Assembly (NCBI GenBank): GCA_905250125.1
Contig: CAJNOL010000658.1
Span: forward strand, 1 to 64,000
Direction of reading: 5' to 3'
Length of the DNA stretch: 64,000 bases
Source: Rotaria sordida
Lineage: Eukaryota; Rotifera; Eurotatoria; Philodinida; Philodinidae
The notes below the pieces were generated by a model. That model was given only the letters and a program-made list of their open reading frames with translations. It was not told the origin of the DNA and did not search any database. The position numbers and the translations under genes are program-made. Of this stretch, positions 42,001 through 54,300 are shown piece after piece; the stretch's first letter is position 1; each line of letters begins with the position of its first letter.

Positions 42001-45000
42001 GCTTTCCCTCTCCCTTTGTCTTTTTACATACTTTGATATTCTTCAACAGCATTGGCACCTTGTTGACTTGGTTCTCCTCCAATACTACCTTGATTTCCTA
42101 CATTACCACTATCACTACTACCCATGGAAAATTTTGTTCGATCTTGATTTTTTATATTATCATCTAATTGAGATGATGGATCTCGAACAACAAGTTCAAC
42201 AGATCTTTTTTGAAGTGCTTCTTTAATTAATTTAACTGTATCTTCATAACTTGTTTCAGTTACTAATTTTCCATTAATTGATATAAGCGCATCATTAATA
42301 TGTAAACCAGCTTTATCAGCTGGAGAATTTTTTTCAACTTGACAAATAACATATGGTGGAGAAGTTTTACCACTAAGTGCAAAACCAGCTGTACGATCAG
42401 CAGATGGTTGTAAAATACAAACACGAGTACTAGGTGATGTTGTCGATTGACTTGTAGATGATATTGGTGGTGCAGGTGCAGCTTGTTTACCAGATGATGA
42501 AGAAGATTTACGTGAATCATTTGTTTGATCATATGAACGACTAACATTTGATATTGATTGATCACCTAGAAAAAAAGTAAAAGAAAAACAAAAACCATCG
42601 ATGACATGAATATAAATATTATTAAATCAATAGTCAATAAAAATTTATTTGTTATTAAAATAGTGAACATACAAAATGTTAGTAATTCTAATATGTGTGA
42701 CATGCAAAAACAGTACAATTATTGATTATTTTATTTAAACCTTATAAGCAAAAACATATTGCAATATTGATTAAAAGATTAATTAAATTAGTATGCACAA
42801 TAAAGACACAATTATATACAAATACTAATCTATAAGATTAAAAGCCAATCAAGAAATACAATTAAAAAACAAAACAAAAAGACAAGTTAGTTATACAGTG
42901 ACTACTAAAATTATTCAACAAAGTTTATTTTCAATATTTTTCTGCTGGTTGTAAAATATTAGAAAGAATTCAGATGGAAAAAATGGTTTCCAACTAGATA
43001 ACCTGTGACAGCTCACAATTCTAAGAACTGGATCTAATGATCAATTTTTTTCTCAAATGTACTTGTTCTTAGTTCTTTGATCGGAAACTGTCATAGATCT
43101 ATTTCCAACAAGAATATAAAAAAATAAAAATTATTATCAAATTCGCAAGAATAGAAACTTCAGAACACCAAAAGCCTAGTTTTTTAACATCTAGAACACG
43201 TAAATATAATTGTTTTTTTTTAAACTAAATAGAACACTAGAGTAAACCATCTTCGAGTTCTTTGTGACACTTTTCCGATGAGATATAGCAATTTAATTGA
43301 AGATCAAAAAATGGTTTTTCTCTACGAAGTTGAGAAAGAACCAATTTTAGGAACTTTCGTAACATTGCTGTATCTCAGCTAAAAAACTCGGAGACATCTC
43401 ATGTTGTCGAAGATGTTTTACTCTATTGCTCTATGTAGCGTAAACAAATTTATATTTGCATACTCTATGTATTGAAAAACTAGGAGTTTGATTTTCTTGA
43501 GTGTTCTTATCTTTGCGAATTTGCTCATTATTTTTTATTTCCTTATATTCCGTTTTGGAAACAATTTTCTTTATTCGAATCATTATTTAGATTCTTTCTA
43601 ATGCTTACAATAGCAGAAAAAAAAATTATGAAAAAAAATTTGATACTTATTATAAATAGATGTATATATAATAAAAATTAAACATGCATTATCATGCAAA
43701 AAGAAGATGAAAATATGTTAAGATAATAATAATTATTTTTTTTCATGATATGATTTTCGTTGATATGTGCTTTGCCTACTTTGTATTGTTTCATTATTCG
43801 TTTGATCATCTAATATTGGTTTCCAATCGATAGATTTTTTTTCTTGATAAATTTTATATCGTGATACGTCATTTTTTTTCATTAATATTAAATCAATATT
43901 TGTATTTGATAATGATAATTTTCTTATAAGTATTTTAACATCATCATGTGTTAATAATTCAACATTTTTTTTATCAACAAATAAAATAATATCATCTTCA
44001 CGTAAACCAGCCTTAAATGCTGGTGAATCTTCTTCAACTTGATCAATTAAATGAAGTCCATTTTGATAACGTAATACAAGACCATAACCATTATAAGTTG
44101 GATCTTTTTTTAAAATACAATGTTTTACTTTAACAGAACCTTTATCATCAGTAAATAAAGTATGAAAATTTTGTGATAAATCATCATTAATTAATTTTGG
44201 TGATTCAGATTTTGAATGAGAAAATCTTGTTTCATCACTTGATTCACTTGGAATATGTTTCATTGGTGAACGAGAACGATTAGTTAAATCTAATAATAAT
44301 AATGAAAAAAAAAACAATAAATAGTATAAAAATCAGAACTGGACCAGAGCTGCCACCTCTTCTGCTTTTTGAAGTTCTTTCTGTTTTTTTTTCTGTTGTT
44401 TCTTCTTTTTTTATCATTTCAATCAACATTTTTCACCTGAAGTACCTTCGTTTTCATAATTATTAAAAAAACCGTAGCAAAAACTACTGATATTTTTGTG
44501 CCATTCTAATTCTTTCTATTTGATACAGATGATTTTTATTTTCTACTGACTACAAAAAACTACCAATCTATATATTTGGCTTTAAATCAATTCTTTATCT
44601 ATGACTTTCTATCGTATTTTAATTACTCATGTAATTCATATACGTTCTTTCGTTTGTTTACTCAATGAACATGAATAATTAATATGAATAATGAGAGGAA
44701 AGGAACAGAAAAAAACAGCTCTAGATGATAATGACAGTTCGACTAGCGAAGAAGGTATTCACAAAGCAATTGTAGTTGCTGAAGTAATAATTATGTTATC
44801 AGGAGTTAAATCAGAAAACAGAAATTGAATAGAGTCATCTTCAATAGAGGATGGTTCAAAGTCATCGAATATTAATAAACTTTAAAAGAATATAAATTTG
44901 ATCCTTTTTAACTAACATTTATCGTTCGTCATCAATAGTTTTCTGAACATTGTTAATAAAAAGCTAATATTAATAATCCTATGAACAATAAGAAACAAAA

Positions 45001-48000
45001 AAAATTTTAAATGCTATAATTTAATCAACAATTATTTTGAATTTCTCCTTATCATATACTATAATGGATAGATATTTATTAGGTAAAAAAGATTTGTCAA
45101 AAGCTCTCAAATCAGATGAAGAATATTTCTTAAAAAGAAAACGTGTTCAATGATTCTGCCTATTTGTTAATTAGTTGTGTTTTGTGATACCATACAATGC
45201 GAGTGATTAGTATACTGAAACTAAAATTTAAAACTAACGAGTAGCTCGTAAATAAAAGAGAGTCTCAGTATTTTGTTAACATCTTAAGCGTTATCTTATC
45301 CCTCACGCTTTATTTTTTTATCGAAAGATTCACCACCTGATTCTGCAGAAATTGGTACATTTCACTGCAAAAAAATACTTATCTCTCTTTCAACATCACC
45401 ATGATTTAAAACAAGCATTACACACAACTTTCAAGGTCTTCATTTTTTTCAAAAATGTCCAGTTTCTCAATTAATCCTGTTACTTTGGGTATAATTTGTT
45501 CGCCACTCAAGAGATAAATTGGTTCATTTCAATCAACGTATCAAAGGCAATTTATTTTATTTTTGGATAAAGAATATGGCACGACCAATGATAATAAGAC
45601 TAATCTAAGGACTGGGTGTTTTCGGAGAGAATTGAAAAAAATAGAGATTTTGAAAGTTGTGTGTAGTGCTGTTTTTAAATCGTGGTGATGTCGTAAGAGA
45701 AAGAAATAAGTATTTTTACAACGAAATACACAATTTATGCAGAAGCAAACGGTGAATCTTTTGATAAAAAAACCAGAGCATGAGCACTAAGATAACACTT
45801 AAGATGTTAACAAAATATTGAGACCCTCTTTTATTACGAGCTACCCATTAGTTTCATATTATAAACATACTTTCTGCTGTCTTTCTGCTTTTCGGACTTT
45901 AAAAGGTGGCAGCACTGAGTTGGACACAGGACAGGATAAAACTGTAATTTATGTCCTGTCCTGTCCCGCCACACCCGTTAGGACGAAACAGAAAACATTA
46001 TTCTATGCTTAGTTTTGATAGAAATAATTTGAATAAAAAAAAAATTTTTTTTCTATGTAAATTACCTGATTTTTGTCCAACGGATTCATAATCGGGTGGT
46101 GGTGAAGCTTTTTTATCTTGTGCAGCTTCTGTTTTATTTTGATTAAGTTTAACATTTTCAATTAATTCTAAATATCTAGGATCATTTACAACTGTTAATT
46201 GTAAAGGTTTTTTTGTTTGCATCATACGACGAACATCTTCATGTATAGAATTTGTTACATCAACACCATTAACTGTTAATATACGATCACCATCACGTAA
46301 ACCAGCTTTATCAGCCATTGATGATTGTTGTACATTACTTATAAAATGTGTTTGAATTTGACTATCACCTTCTGGTATAAATGAATTAAAATCTAATCCT
46401 AATGCTTCTTTTAATACAATATGACGAATATCATTTCCATCATAGTCTTCCGATGCTATACAAAGAAAAAACAAAAATAATAAATAAATTTCAAAATAAA
46501 GATTTAGAACATACGTTGATTAGAAAATGGTTTTCTTTCTGGTTGACGATATGTAGCTTCACGTGTTGGTGAACGACTTGGTGAACTACTTTGTGAACGT
46601 GGTGATCTTGTTAAATTTTCATCAGATATTGGATTTGTTAAACCAACTGATAATGGACCACCAGGTGCATTAACATTTGCTTCACGTGTAGAAACCGGTG
46701 TACGTTGAGAACGTACTGTTGATGGACTTGTAGAACGATCAGGTACAAAACGAACTTGACTATTATCTGGTGTATCACGTGTTATATCAGTTGTTAATAA
46801 AGATGTTGGAATTTGACCTAAAATTAAAAGAAAAACAAACAGAATATGTTTATTTTTTTGTTTCTTTATATGAAAAATAATAAATATAAATTTTAACCTC
46901 CTTGCTGACGATTAAATGATTCTGATCTTGATGATATTGTTGTTTGATCTTTATCAATTTGTTGAGTTGTTAATGGTGATGATGTTTTTTTTCTTGCTAT
47001 AACCATATTAATTAAACCAGCGTTAGTTAATAATTGTCGAATATCTTGTGAAACTTCAGAAAATTCAACTACACGTATATCATTATCTTCTATTTTAATA
47101 AGCCAATCATTAATTTTAAGACCAGCTAAATCAGCTTTTGTTCCTTTAGCAACAGCTGTTATAATATATTGTAATGGATCTTGTTGTTTAGTTAATTTAA
47201 GACCAACAGGACTTGTTTCAGTTGGTTGCATTAATTGTATATTATGAAATTCATAACCATGTTCTTTTAATTCTGATAAAGGCATTGTAGCTAAACAAAA
47301 ACAAAAAAACAAAAGAAAATAATAAATATTAAATTAATTATATTAGTTTAATCAATAGTTATAAAAATAATAATAAAAATAATATTTAAAGAATAATTGA
47401 AAGTTATTATATCATTCCTGTTCAATGAGATATATAATAAAAAAAAAAAAGGATGCACGGCAAACATAAGTAGTATTAGTATAGAACCGTATATCACCAA
47501 TATGAGTATATTTATATATGGCTCACCCAACGCCATTTTATCTGATTGTACAGATAGTCTTTCACTTTCAGATGAAGTCGATTCATTGGAATCTCTTTCA
47601 TCATCATCCTCTTCAGTATCATATTGTTTTTGTTGTTGATTTGGAAAGTTAGATATTGTTTGATCTTGTTTATTAGTTGAAGATTTAACTTGATCAATTT
47701 CATGTTGTACAGATGGATGCCATGATTTTTGTTGTTGATCACCAATTTCATTTTCATCACCAATAGATTCCTCAGGTGAATAAAATGTCTCTCCAATAGA
47801 TCGTCTTGGAGTATGAGAATCAGCACCTGATGTTGTATCTTCACTATCAGAATGTTCTAAACGACGAGCTTGTATAACTGGTCTTCCAGTCACGAAAAAT
47901 GGTGCATTTGATCGATCATCAGCATCCGATATAGTTGATGCTAATGATGGTTTATTATTAAGACCTCCTGTACGAATATTTGATTCTATATCTTCATTAC

Positions 48001-51000
48001 CAGATGCAAATTCTGATGTAGTAGATGTTTTTAATGAGTCAGAATACTGTGCATCTACTTTGTTATGTGTAGATCCAATAATCTTAGATTGTAGATTTTT
48101 GTTCGTAACAGGTTCGGAACTATCTTCTTCACGAGATCTTTCTGATATATCAGATAATTCATCATCCGTATCATCGTACATAGTCATATGTGTATTGCTC
48201 TTGATAGGTTTACTCGGAGTACTCATTGCTTTCGTAGTGCCTGTATAGTCATATTTATTTATTTATTATTATTTTTTTCTTGAATTTTTAAATAGTTTTC
48301 ATTCTTTTAAAAATATTCAGAATTTCTTTAAAGATTACTTACCTAAACGAAGATCAGATTGAGTTGATGGTGTTGTTTGAGAACTTCCTGAACATATAAA
48401 ATTAGAATTCAAAAAAAAAAAAAAATGAAATCCATAATTCAAACAAACTTTGTTCATAATCAGGTATTGTAGATGATGTTCCAGTAGGTGCAATAGGTAC
48501 AGCACTTGTAAGATTTTGTACAGTTTGATTTTGTCGTGATGATGAAGTTATATCATCATGTGTACTTGTTGCTATCCTATCTGGACTTGGTAAACGTTTA
48601 GGTGAACTATCTCGTTGTTCAATTGATGATGTTGGTCGTGATGTACGATATTCATCAGGAGGAAGATTAGTTGGTGAAATACTGCCTGTTTGTTGTGCTG
48701 GTGTTTTATTAGTAATACCAACTTGTAAAGGTTTAAAAGAATCTTCAAATGAACTACCACGTCCTTTTGTATCATCTATATCTATACAGAAAAAAAAAAG
48801 AAATTTATATTTATTAAATTTTGTATAATTATTTCTCATGTATTGATTAATATATTTTGAAAGAAGAGAGAGAGAGAGAGAGAGAGAAAAAGCAATACGA
48901 AAATGTTATTTATATATTTAAAGGTTATTCTTATGAAAAATTTCTAAATGTCATGTAAAATGTTATGTAAAAATATTTAAGATTTTATTAAATAACATAT
49001 TCAAAGAAACATTTATAAGAAATATTTCTTTTGACTAACCTGTTCGTTGACCACGTATATTTGAACGAATTGATGAATCACCACTAACTGGTCCTGGTAA
49101 ATCAGTTGATTTTCCACTTGATACACCCCATGATGATCGATCAGCTGTAGCTGGACCAACACCTTGTAAAATTTGCCCTTGTTGTTGTTGTTGTTGTTGT
49201 TGTTGTTTTGGTAAATATCGATCATCATCTAATGTTGGTGAAGTTCGACTATATCGTCCATTTGTTGTTGTTGAAACTGTTTCTCTTGGTCGATTAGAAG
49301 TTGTTTGCTCATCGAATGATGATTGTCGTTCATTATATTTATTATAAAGTTGTTCTAATGCTTGTGCTGCTCCTGTATTTGATGGAATATTTCGTTCAGA
49401 TATATTTGATGATGGCATAACTTGACCAGTTGTATCATTATATTTATCTGATATATCTTGTTGAGTATTACTTAATTGTGTATTACTTTGACGTGATTTA
49501 AGTAAATAAGTTTTTTTTGCAACAAGAAAATCAAGATTTGTTTGATTACGACTTTGTTTAAGTATATTTAAAACATCATCATATGGAATATTAAGAAGTG
49601 TTACATCATTAAGTGATATAATACAATCATCTCGTTCAATACCAGAACGATCAGCTAATGAATCTGGTTCAACTTGTTTAATAATATGACCAAACTCTTT
49701 ATCTGATTTTAATGATATTCCAATTGTATCTATACCTGGTCGAAGTGTCATTGAACACATACGTGGTTCAGCTCTTAAATTATTATTTGTGTCTAAAAAC
49801 AAAAACAAAAACAAAAAACATATTAAATTAATATGTAAAAAATAAAAATGAATGAAGTTTCATTTCATGCATTGTCATGCGAAAAGAAAGAAATAATACT
49901 AGTCAAATAGGATAAGCAGCATCCATAACCAAAAGCATTTTGTTTGTTTTTTTTTTTTATTGTCATGCTTTCTCTCATTTCTCCTACCCTCTGACTTAGA
50001 TGAAGCTTGCCATATACGTCCATATGGCTGTGGTGGTTTTTCTTGAACAGCAGAAGAATTTGAAGGAGTACTTGATATTTTAAATGTATTTTTAAGTTTA
50101 TCAACAAATGATGGAGATTCATCACCACGAGAACCACTATCACTTGATTCACTGCTACTTCTACGTTTAGATTCAGTAATATCATGTTCATATTCATGAT
50201 GTTCATCATCACGATGTCTTGTTGGTAAAAGATTTTTAAGACCTCCAATGCCTGACTTAACGAAACCTTTAACACCATCTGTGATACTACTAATTTGGCT
50301 TTTATTTTTATTATCACCGGTATAATCTTTAGGACGAATATCTTCTTGTAAATGTTGTTGTGTTCTTGAAGATAAATTATTTTCTTGTTCGAAGAGAATA
50401 TCAAAAAAGGATTTGCCGTTTTCAACCGCATGATCTGTAATATGAGTTATTTTTTTGTTCATATATACAATATTTAGTGAGAAAAAGAAAAGATCGAAAA
50501 TTTCTTTTTATGTTTGTAAAATAAAGCTTAATGTCATAATCAATAATTATTCTATTCGAAAAACAAAAACTAGAAACCTACCTGAATATGGTAAAAATGT
50601 ATAAACCTCAGGTCCTTCACGTGGTGGTTTATCTTGATATCGTTGATTAGACAAATTCATTTGATTTTGATTTAATGATAATGTTGGTCCAAGATGTATT
50701 GTATTTTGTGCCACTGTTGGATCATTATTAGAACTTGTTGTACGTAATTGATCATATAAAAGTTTTTCTGGACTTACAGTTAATGTTGGTGTTTCCATTC
50801 GAACACATGTTCGATAATTTTCATCAATATTTAAATGATGATGTCGAGCTAAATCTGCACTATGAGGATCAACAACTAAAAATCGAATTTGATCATCTTC
50901 AAGTTCACGTTGAATAAATGAAAGTATAACAAAAAAATCATCATTTTCAACTGAATGACCATTTACAGCAAGAACAACATCTTCACGTAAAAGACCACCA

Positions 51001-51225
51001 CTTTCAGCTGGACTATTTGGTTCAACATCACCAATACGTAAACCAAGCCAATGTTGATTACGAGCTAAATGAACACCATAACCTATAAGACAAAAAAAAA
51101 ACAGAAAAAGAAAGAAATTTATTTAAAATTTTCTATTTTTTTGTTACCATCATAATGAGGCCATTTACGTAAAACACATAAACGTGGACGAATATTTGCT
51201 ATTTGTTCATTATCATATTGAGAAT

Positions 51226-51267
<42 letters not shown>

Positions 51268-51367
51268 GACGAGATGTTGATGATGCACGGCCTGTTTGTC
51301 CACCTGATGTAGTTAATGTTGGTTGACTATGATAAGTAGTCGATTGATTTGTGCCAACTTGCATCAT
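36039..51367 (-). CDS. nine-PDZ scaffold protein, NHERF/PDZK1-like
   Basis: Twenty exons: 51367-51148, 51082-50582, 50434-49988, 49792-49040, 48781-48449, 48387-48343, 48240-47527, 47290-46898, 46817-46515, 46455-46066, 44289-43780, 42565-42032, 40517-39600, 38424-38111, 38033-37944, 37836-37473, 37419-37360, 36644-36515, 36452-36118, 36067-36039. All junctions keep phase, giving about 2,460 residues. PDZ domains lie near residues 62-150, 398-485, 1020-1108, 1243-1335, 1422-1510, 1584-1665, 1722-1815, 2093-2180 and 2314-2400. Binding loops include GYGVHL, IGISL, VGLKL, GYGLVL, AGFAL, FGFEL, GLGFVL and YGFFL. Linkers are Ser/Thr/Gln-rich, with two polyQ tracts. The first and last domains (PRLCVLRKWPHYDGYG; ARLCRIRKF) recall NHERF proteins. 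The C-terminus KTGL is a class I PDZ ligand. Such scaffolds cluster membrane proteins at the cell cortex. The weakest joins are the GTAGGC donor after exon 11 and the GTTCGT donor after exon 13. Confidence 0.88.
37010..37052. repeat. short hairpin in PDZ-gene intron 17
   Basis: GACTTTGGAATATTCTAGA is followed 4 nt later by its near complement ending in TCTAAGTC, forming an 18-19 bp stem. It lies in the 715-nt intron between exons 17 and 18. No function is evident. Confidence 0.5.
38671..38700 (+). mobile_element. possible mariner/Tc1-type terminal remnant
   Basis: TACAGGATGGTCCAAAGGTC resembles the TA plus CAGGGTGGTCC-like ends of Tc1/mariner elements. It lies in the intron between PDZ-gene exons 13 and 14. 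I could not find a matching inverted copy or a transposase nearby, so at best it is a solo remnant. Confidence 0.25.
39592..39600 (-). other. alternative stop just inside PDZ-gene intron 13
   Basis: If the GTTCGT donor after 39600 is not used, the frame continues for one more complete codon and stops at TGA (39594-39592), giving the C-terminus SKSSKRS. This would be a shorter isoform ending after PDZ7. With splicing to 38424 the frame continues into PDZ8 and PDZ9. Confidence 0.5.
40849..40931 (-). CDS. alternative terminal exon of the PDZ scaffold
   Basis: It lies in the 1.5-kb intron between exons 12 and 13. An acceptor (GTTTAAG, intron ending at 40932) is followed by an 83-nt frame that, entered in phase 1 from exon 12, reads RGISSSSVDGSSSTTTKN and then LDSGRDRK before TAA at 40851-40849. 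It is clearly richer in G+C than the intron around it, and its phase fits exon 12 exactly. Use would produce an isoform ending after PDZ6, lacking PDZ7-9 and the C-terminal KTGL ligand. No other support is available. Confidence 0.45.
41239..41258. repeat. perfect 20-bp palindrome
   Basis: CAAATCATAATTATGATTTG is its own reverse complement. It lies in the same intron as the alternative terminal exon. It could be a homeodomain-type or other dimeric factor site, or chance in AT-rich DNA. Confidence 0.4.
43060..43560. repeat. long inverted repeat F5 in PDZ-gene intron 11
   Basis: The left arm at about 43110-43295 and right arm at about 43360-43545 align as reverse complements. Blocks include AAATTCGCAA, CCTAGTTTTT, AGAGTAAA-CATCTTCGA and GAGATA-AGCAAT. 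A further weaker nested inverted pair lies just outside at about 42985-43090. The element separates the exons for PDZ5 and PDZ6. Confidence 0.85.
45210..45870. repeat. long inverted repeat F6 in PDZ-gene intron 10
   Basis: The arms at about 45225-45445 and 45640-45850 are reverse complements, about 80 percent identical by eye. Blocks include GTAGCTCGTAA, TTTTGTTAACATCTTAAG, AAAGATTCACC, AATACTTAT, CATCACCA-GATTTAAA and ACACAACTTTCAA. The loop is about 190 nt. It is the largest palindrome in the window and lies between the exons for PDZ4 and PDZ5. Confidence 0.9.
45922..45968. repeat. GC-rich hairpin next to F6
   Basis: ACACAGGACAGGATA and TATGTCCTGTCCTGTCC form an inverted pair with a short AT loop. 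GGTGGCAGC just before it also matches GCTGCCACC at about 44352 in inverted orientation. The two sites may be the ends of an approximately 1.6-kb insertion in this intron, but the match is short. Confidence 0.4.
48865..48887. repeat. (AG)n microsatellite in a PDZ-gene intron
   Basis: Uninterrupted AG dinucleotide run in intron 4, between exons 4 and 5. Of use only as a marker. Confidence 0.8.
51227..51268 (-). repeat. CAA repeat encoding polyglutamine in PDZ exon 1
   Basis: A run of CAA codons (TTG on the plus strand) encodes about 14 glutamines just before PDZ1. A second CAA run at about 49177-49207 encodes polyglutamine in exon 4. Both are pure triplet runs and therefore likely variable in length. 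Confidence 0.85.
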
Positions 51368-54300
51368 ATTTGTTTATGAAGTTTGATTTTTTTTTTGTTT
51401 TTAATTAATTATGTTATTTTTTCGACCGGGGAATTTTTTTATTCTTTGTCTTAATTAACGACTAGACGAATCGACAAATAGATGATAACATCAACTAGAA
51501 GAAGAAGTGAAATTTTATTTTAAAAAAGTTTGATAAATAAACAAAAAAAAAAGTAAAAAAATCAAGGAATATTGGGTTTTTTTCTCTGATTCGATCTTGA
51601 CTCATATAAACTAAACAATACAATAAACACGTTTATCTTCTCTCTCTCTTTCTTCTTTTCAAATGACTAATGCATATCTACTTAGTTTCTTTTATCTCTT
51701 TATTTAAGAACTAAAATGCTCTCAGTAGTGAGAATAAGAGACAGAGAAATATGTGTACAATCTAAGCTGTTTAACCACTTGACTTCTAATGATTGAAAAA
51801 AAAAAAAATAACAAAACACAAAAAAAATATTTATAAAAATGTATATAATTGATATGAAAAATTCGTTGGAAATTACATATTTGTTTCGGTCGGGTGTTGT
51901 ACAAACCTATATATACTCTTCTTTTTCTTTTTTTCTTAATAACCCTGTCAAACCCTCTAGCCCCATTTTGAAATGCGATATCCTTGAAATGTGTATGTGT
52001 GTGTGTGCTCGTCTGCCTGACTGCTTGTCTGCTTGTGTATGTATGTGTGTGTCTTGATCAAAAAAAAACTGAATGATGAGTTGTTGTATGGAACATAAAC
52101 TATAACGGCTGTCATTACCACGTCTTTCACTATCTATTTGCACGTACTACTACTATTACTACTATTCGTCAATATACCCATATGTATATCTAATCATCAG
52201 ACACGAAAAGCAAGACAAAAAAATAATGCAGCAAAATGAAAATGCTAACCGATACGCTTCGATAACTCTTCTCTAGCTTTCTTTATCTTTCTTCTTTCTC
52301 TCTTCGTCCATGTTGTTTTTTTTTCTATATGAAATATACGAAGGACATTCACTGAAAGTCTACCCGACGTGTCGTCGTTTTTGCTATTTCGATTTTCTCT
52401 CTTCTTTTCTCTCTCTCTTTTCGGTTCGTTTTTTCCCACTGTCTCTCACATATACACACTATTTTATTGAAAGGCCATTACCTTCTAAATAATAGCATCA
52501 TTATCATCATCATCGTATAATATATCTCTCTTATTCACTTGTTTCTTCAGGGTAAAGAAAGAATATAACAAAAAAAAAAAAAAGAAAAGGCAGAAAAAAG
52601 GGTGATGTTTGTTATGTACAGTTCTTCTCTCTTTTAAAACAAAGAAAGAACAGAGCAAATTCCTTTCTATATATAAATTTATGTGTCTTTTTTCTTTTTG
52701 CTCGAACAGCACTAAAGAACATTTCGTAGCATCCAATGCAATCGCAAAAGAAAATGGAATATTAGAAAGATGAAGAGATAAAATTACTTCATCAAACGAA
52801 TGAATGCAACGAAAAAAAAAAAAAACGAATAAATGATAGAAGAGAAAGATAGAAAATTTCATTTATGTGATTCGTCTTCACTACCATCATTACTACAATA
52901 TAATCAAGCGGCTAGTGTTGATGATAATAGTAGTAGTGATGCTGTCGATGGCATATTTACTATTACCATTCAAATGTCTTGTGTTTAACCTTTACTTCAA
53001 TTTTTTTTTCTTTGTTCCAACAATAGAAAGAGATATGGCACGCGCCAATATGAACACAAACATAGGTAGACACATATAGAGAAGAAGAAGAAGAAGACAA
53101 TGAGATTTGTCTCGATAACCTTTTAGAATAATTTCCTTCAAATCGATAGTTTTTCTTTTATCACTCAATTTTCAATAAATATTTTCATTTGTTGTTAATT
53201 ATTGAGATACTTAAATAAATGAAAGAGAGAAAAAAAAATTATAACCTCGATGGTTCTCTTTTTCGTCTTTTTCTTTCCCAAGGCAAACAACACAAAAAAA
53301 TATGCAATTATATATTTTGTCGTGTTCATTTTGTCATTGATGATAATATGCATATACTACGTTCTAATATACTTTTTTTTGTTTTTCTTCAAGTATAGCT
53401 GTTTTTTTTTTACTCATAACTAATTGAAAAAAATGAAAGATATATACATTAAAAGAAAAAAGAAAAAAAAGAAATGATTAATTTTATAATAACCAAACAG
53501 AATATTCGATCAAAATCTCGACAAAAATATTGATAGAAAAAAACAAAATTTGGAAAGGTTATTTTTCACCTGTACTTTTATCATTAATAATGTTATTATT
53601 ATTATCTTATATTATTTCAAAAATATTTCTATCACAGATATTCTCGTATTCATAATATTTCTTTTGTTATTTCGAATGAATTTGGACAATTTGATACAAT
53701 CGTTTAACTGTTGTCTTTTCACATATATATAAAAGCTATTAATACATATTACTAATAATAACCTGATGATAAATTGTGATATTTCATGTGTGCAAAAAAT
53801 TGATGAAATGAATATTGACAGTCACTATACACAAAAAAGAAAATTTTTTATACACTTTGTACTTGCCGTATATATGTATATATATATATATATATATAAC
53901 GAATACATCAATTAGCAAAAGAAAAATGATATACTATGGTCATTTTAAATTTCAATTATTTTGATTTGTTTTTTGTTTTGTTTTATTTTGAATTTATAAT
54001 TAGCATTTCTATCTACTGAAAATTATTTTCATATTTATCATATACGAAGAAAAAGAAAAAGAAACATATTAATATAAGATTGTCTCATTTATTAGATAAG
54101 ATTTTTCAATGACAGGAATATATGATACTTTATAATTTGCATCTAATCAACTATCAGTAGTATTGGTAAATGGATATTTTTTTACAATATATCAATGAAA
54201 AATCATCATACTATCTCAATCCACTTGAAAAAAGTTGTAAATAATAGAATGAAAAAATGCAAATCTTCTTTTGTTGCTTACCGCTTGTATAGATTTTATT

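Noticed and set aside
43733-43780. Stop codon shortly after PDZ exon 11 as a gene end
   Set aside because: An in-phase GTAGGC donor at 43779 joins to exon 12 and keeps the shared phase-1 pattern, so I prefer splicing. A short isoform remains possible.
49899-50462. Frame reading past PDZ exon 3 to a tryptophan/leucine-rich end
   Set aside because: The extension is intron sequence; the GAGG|GTAGGA donor joins in phase to exon 4, which is needed for PDZ2.
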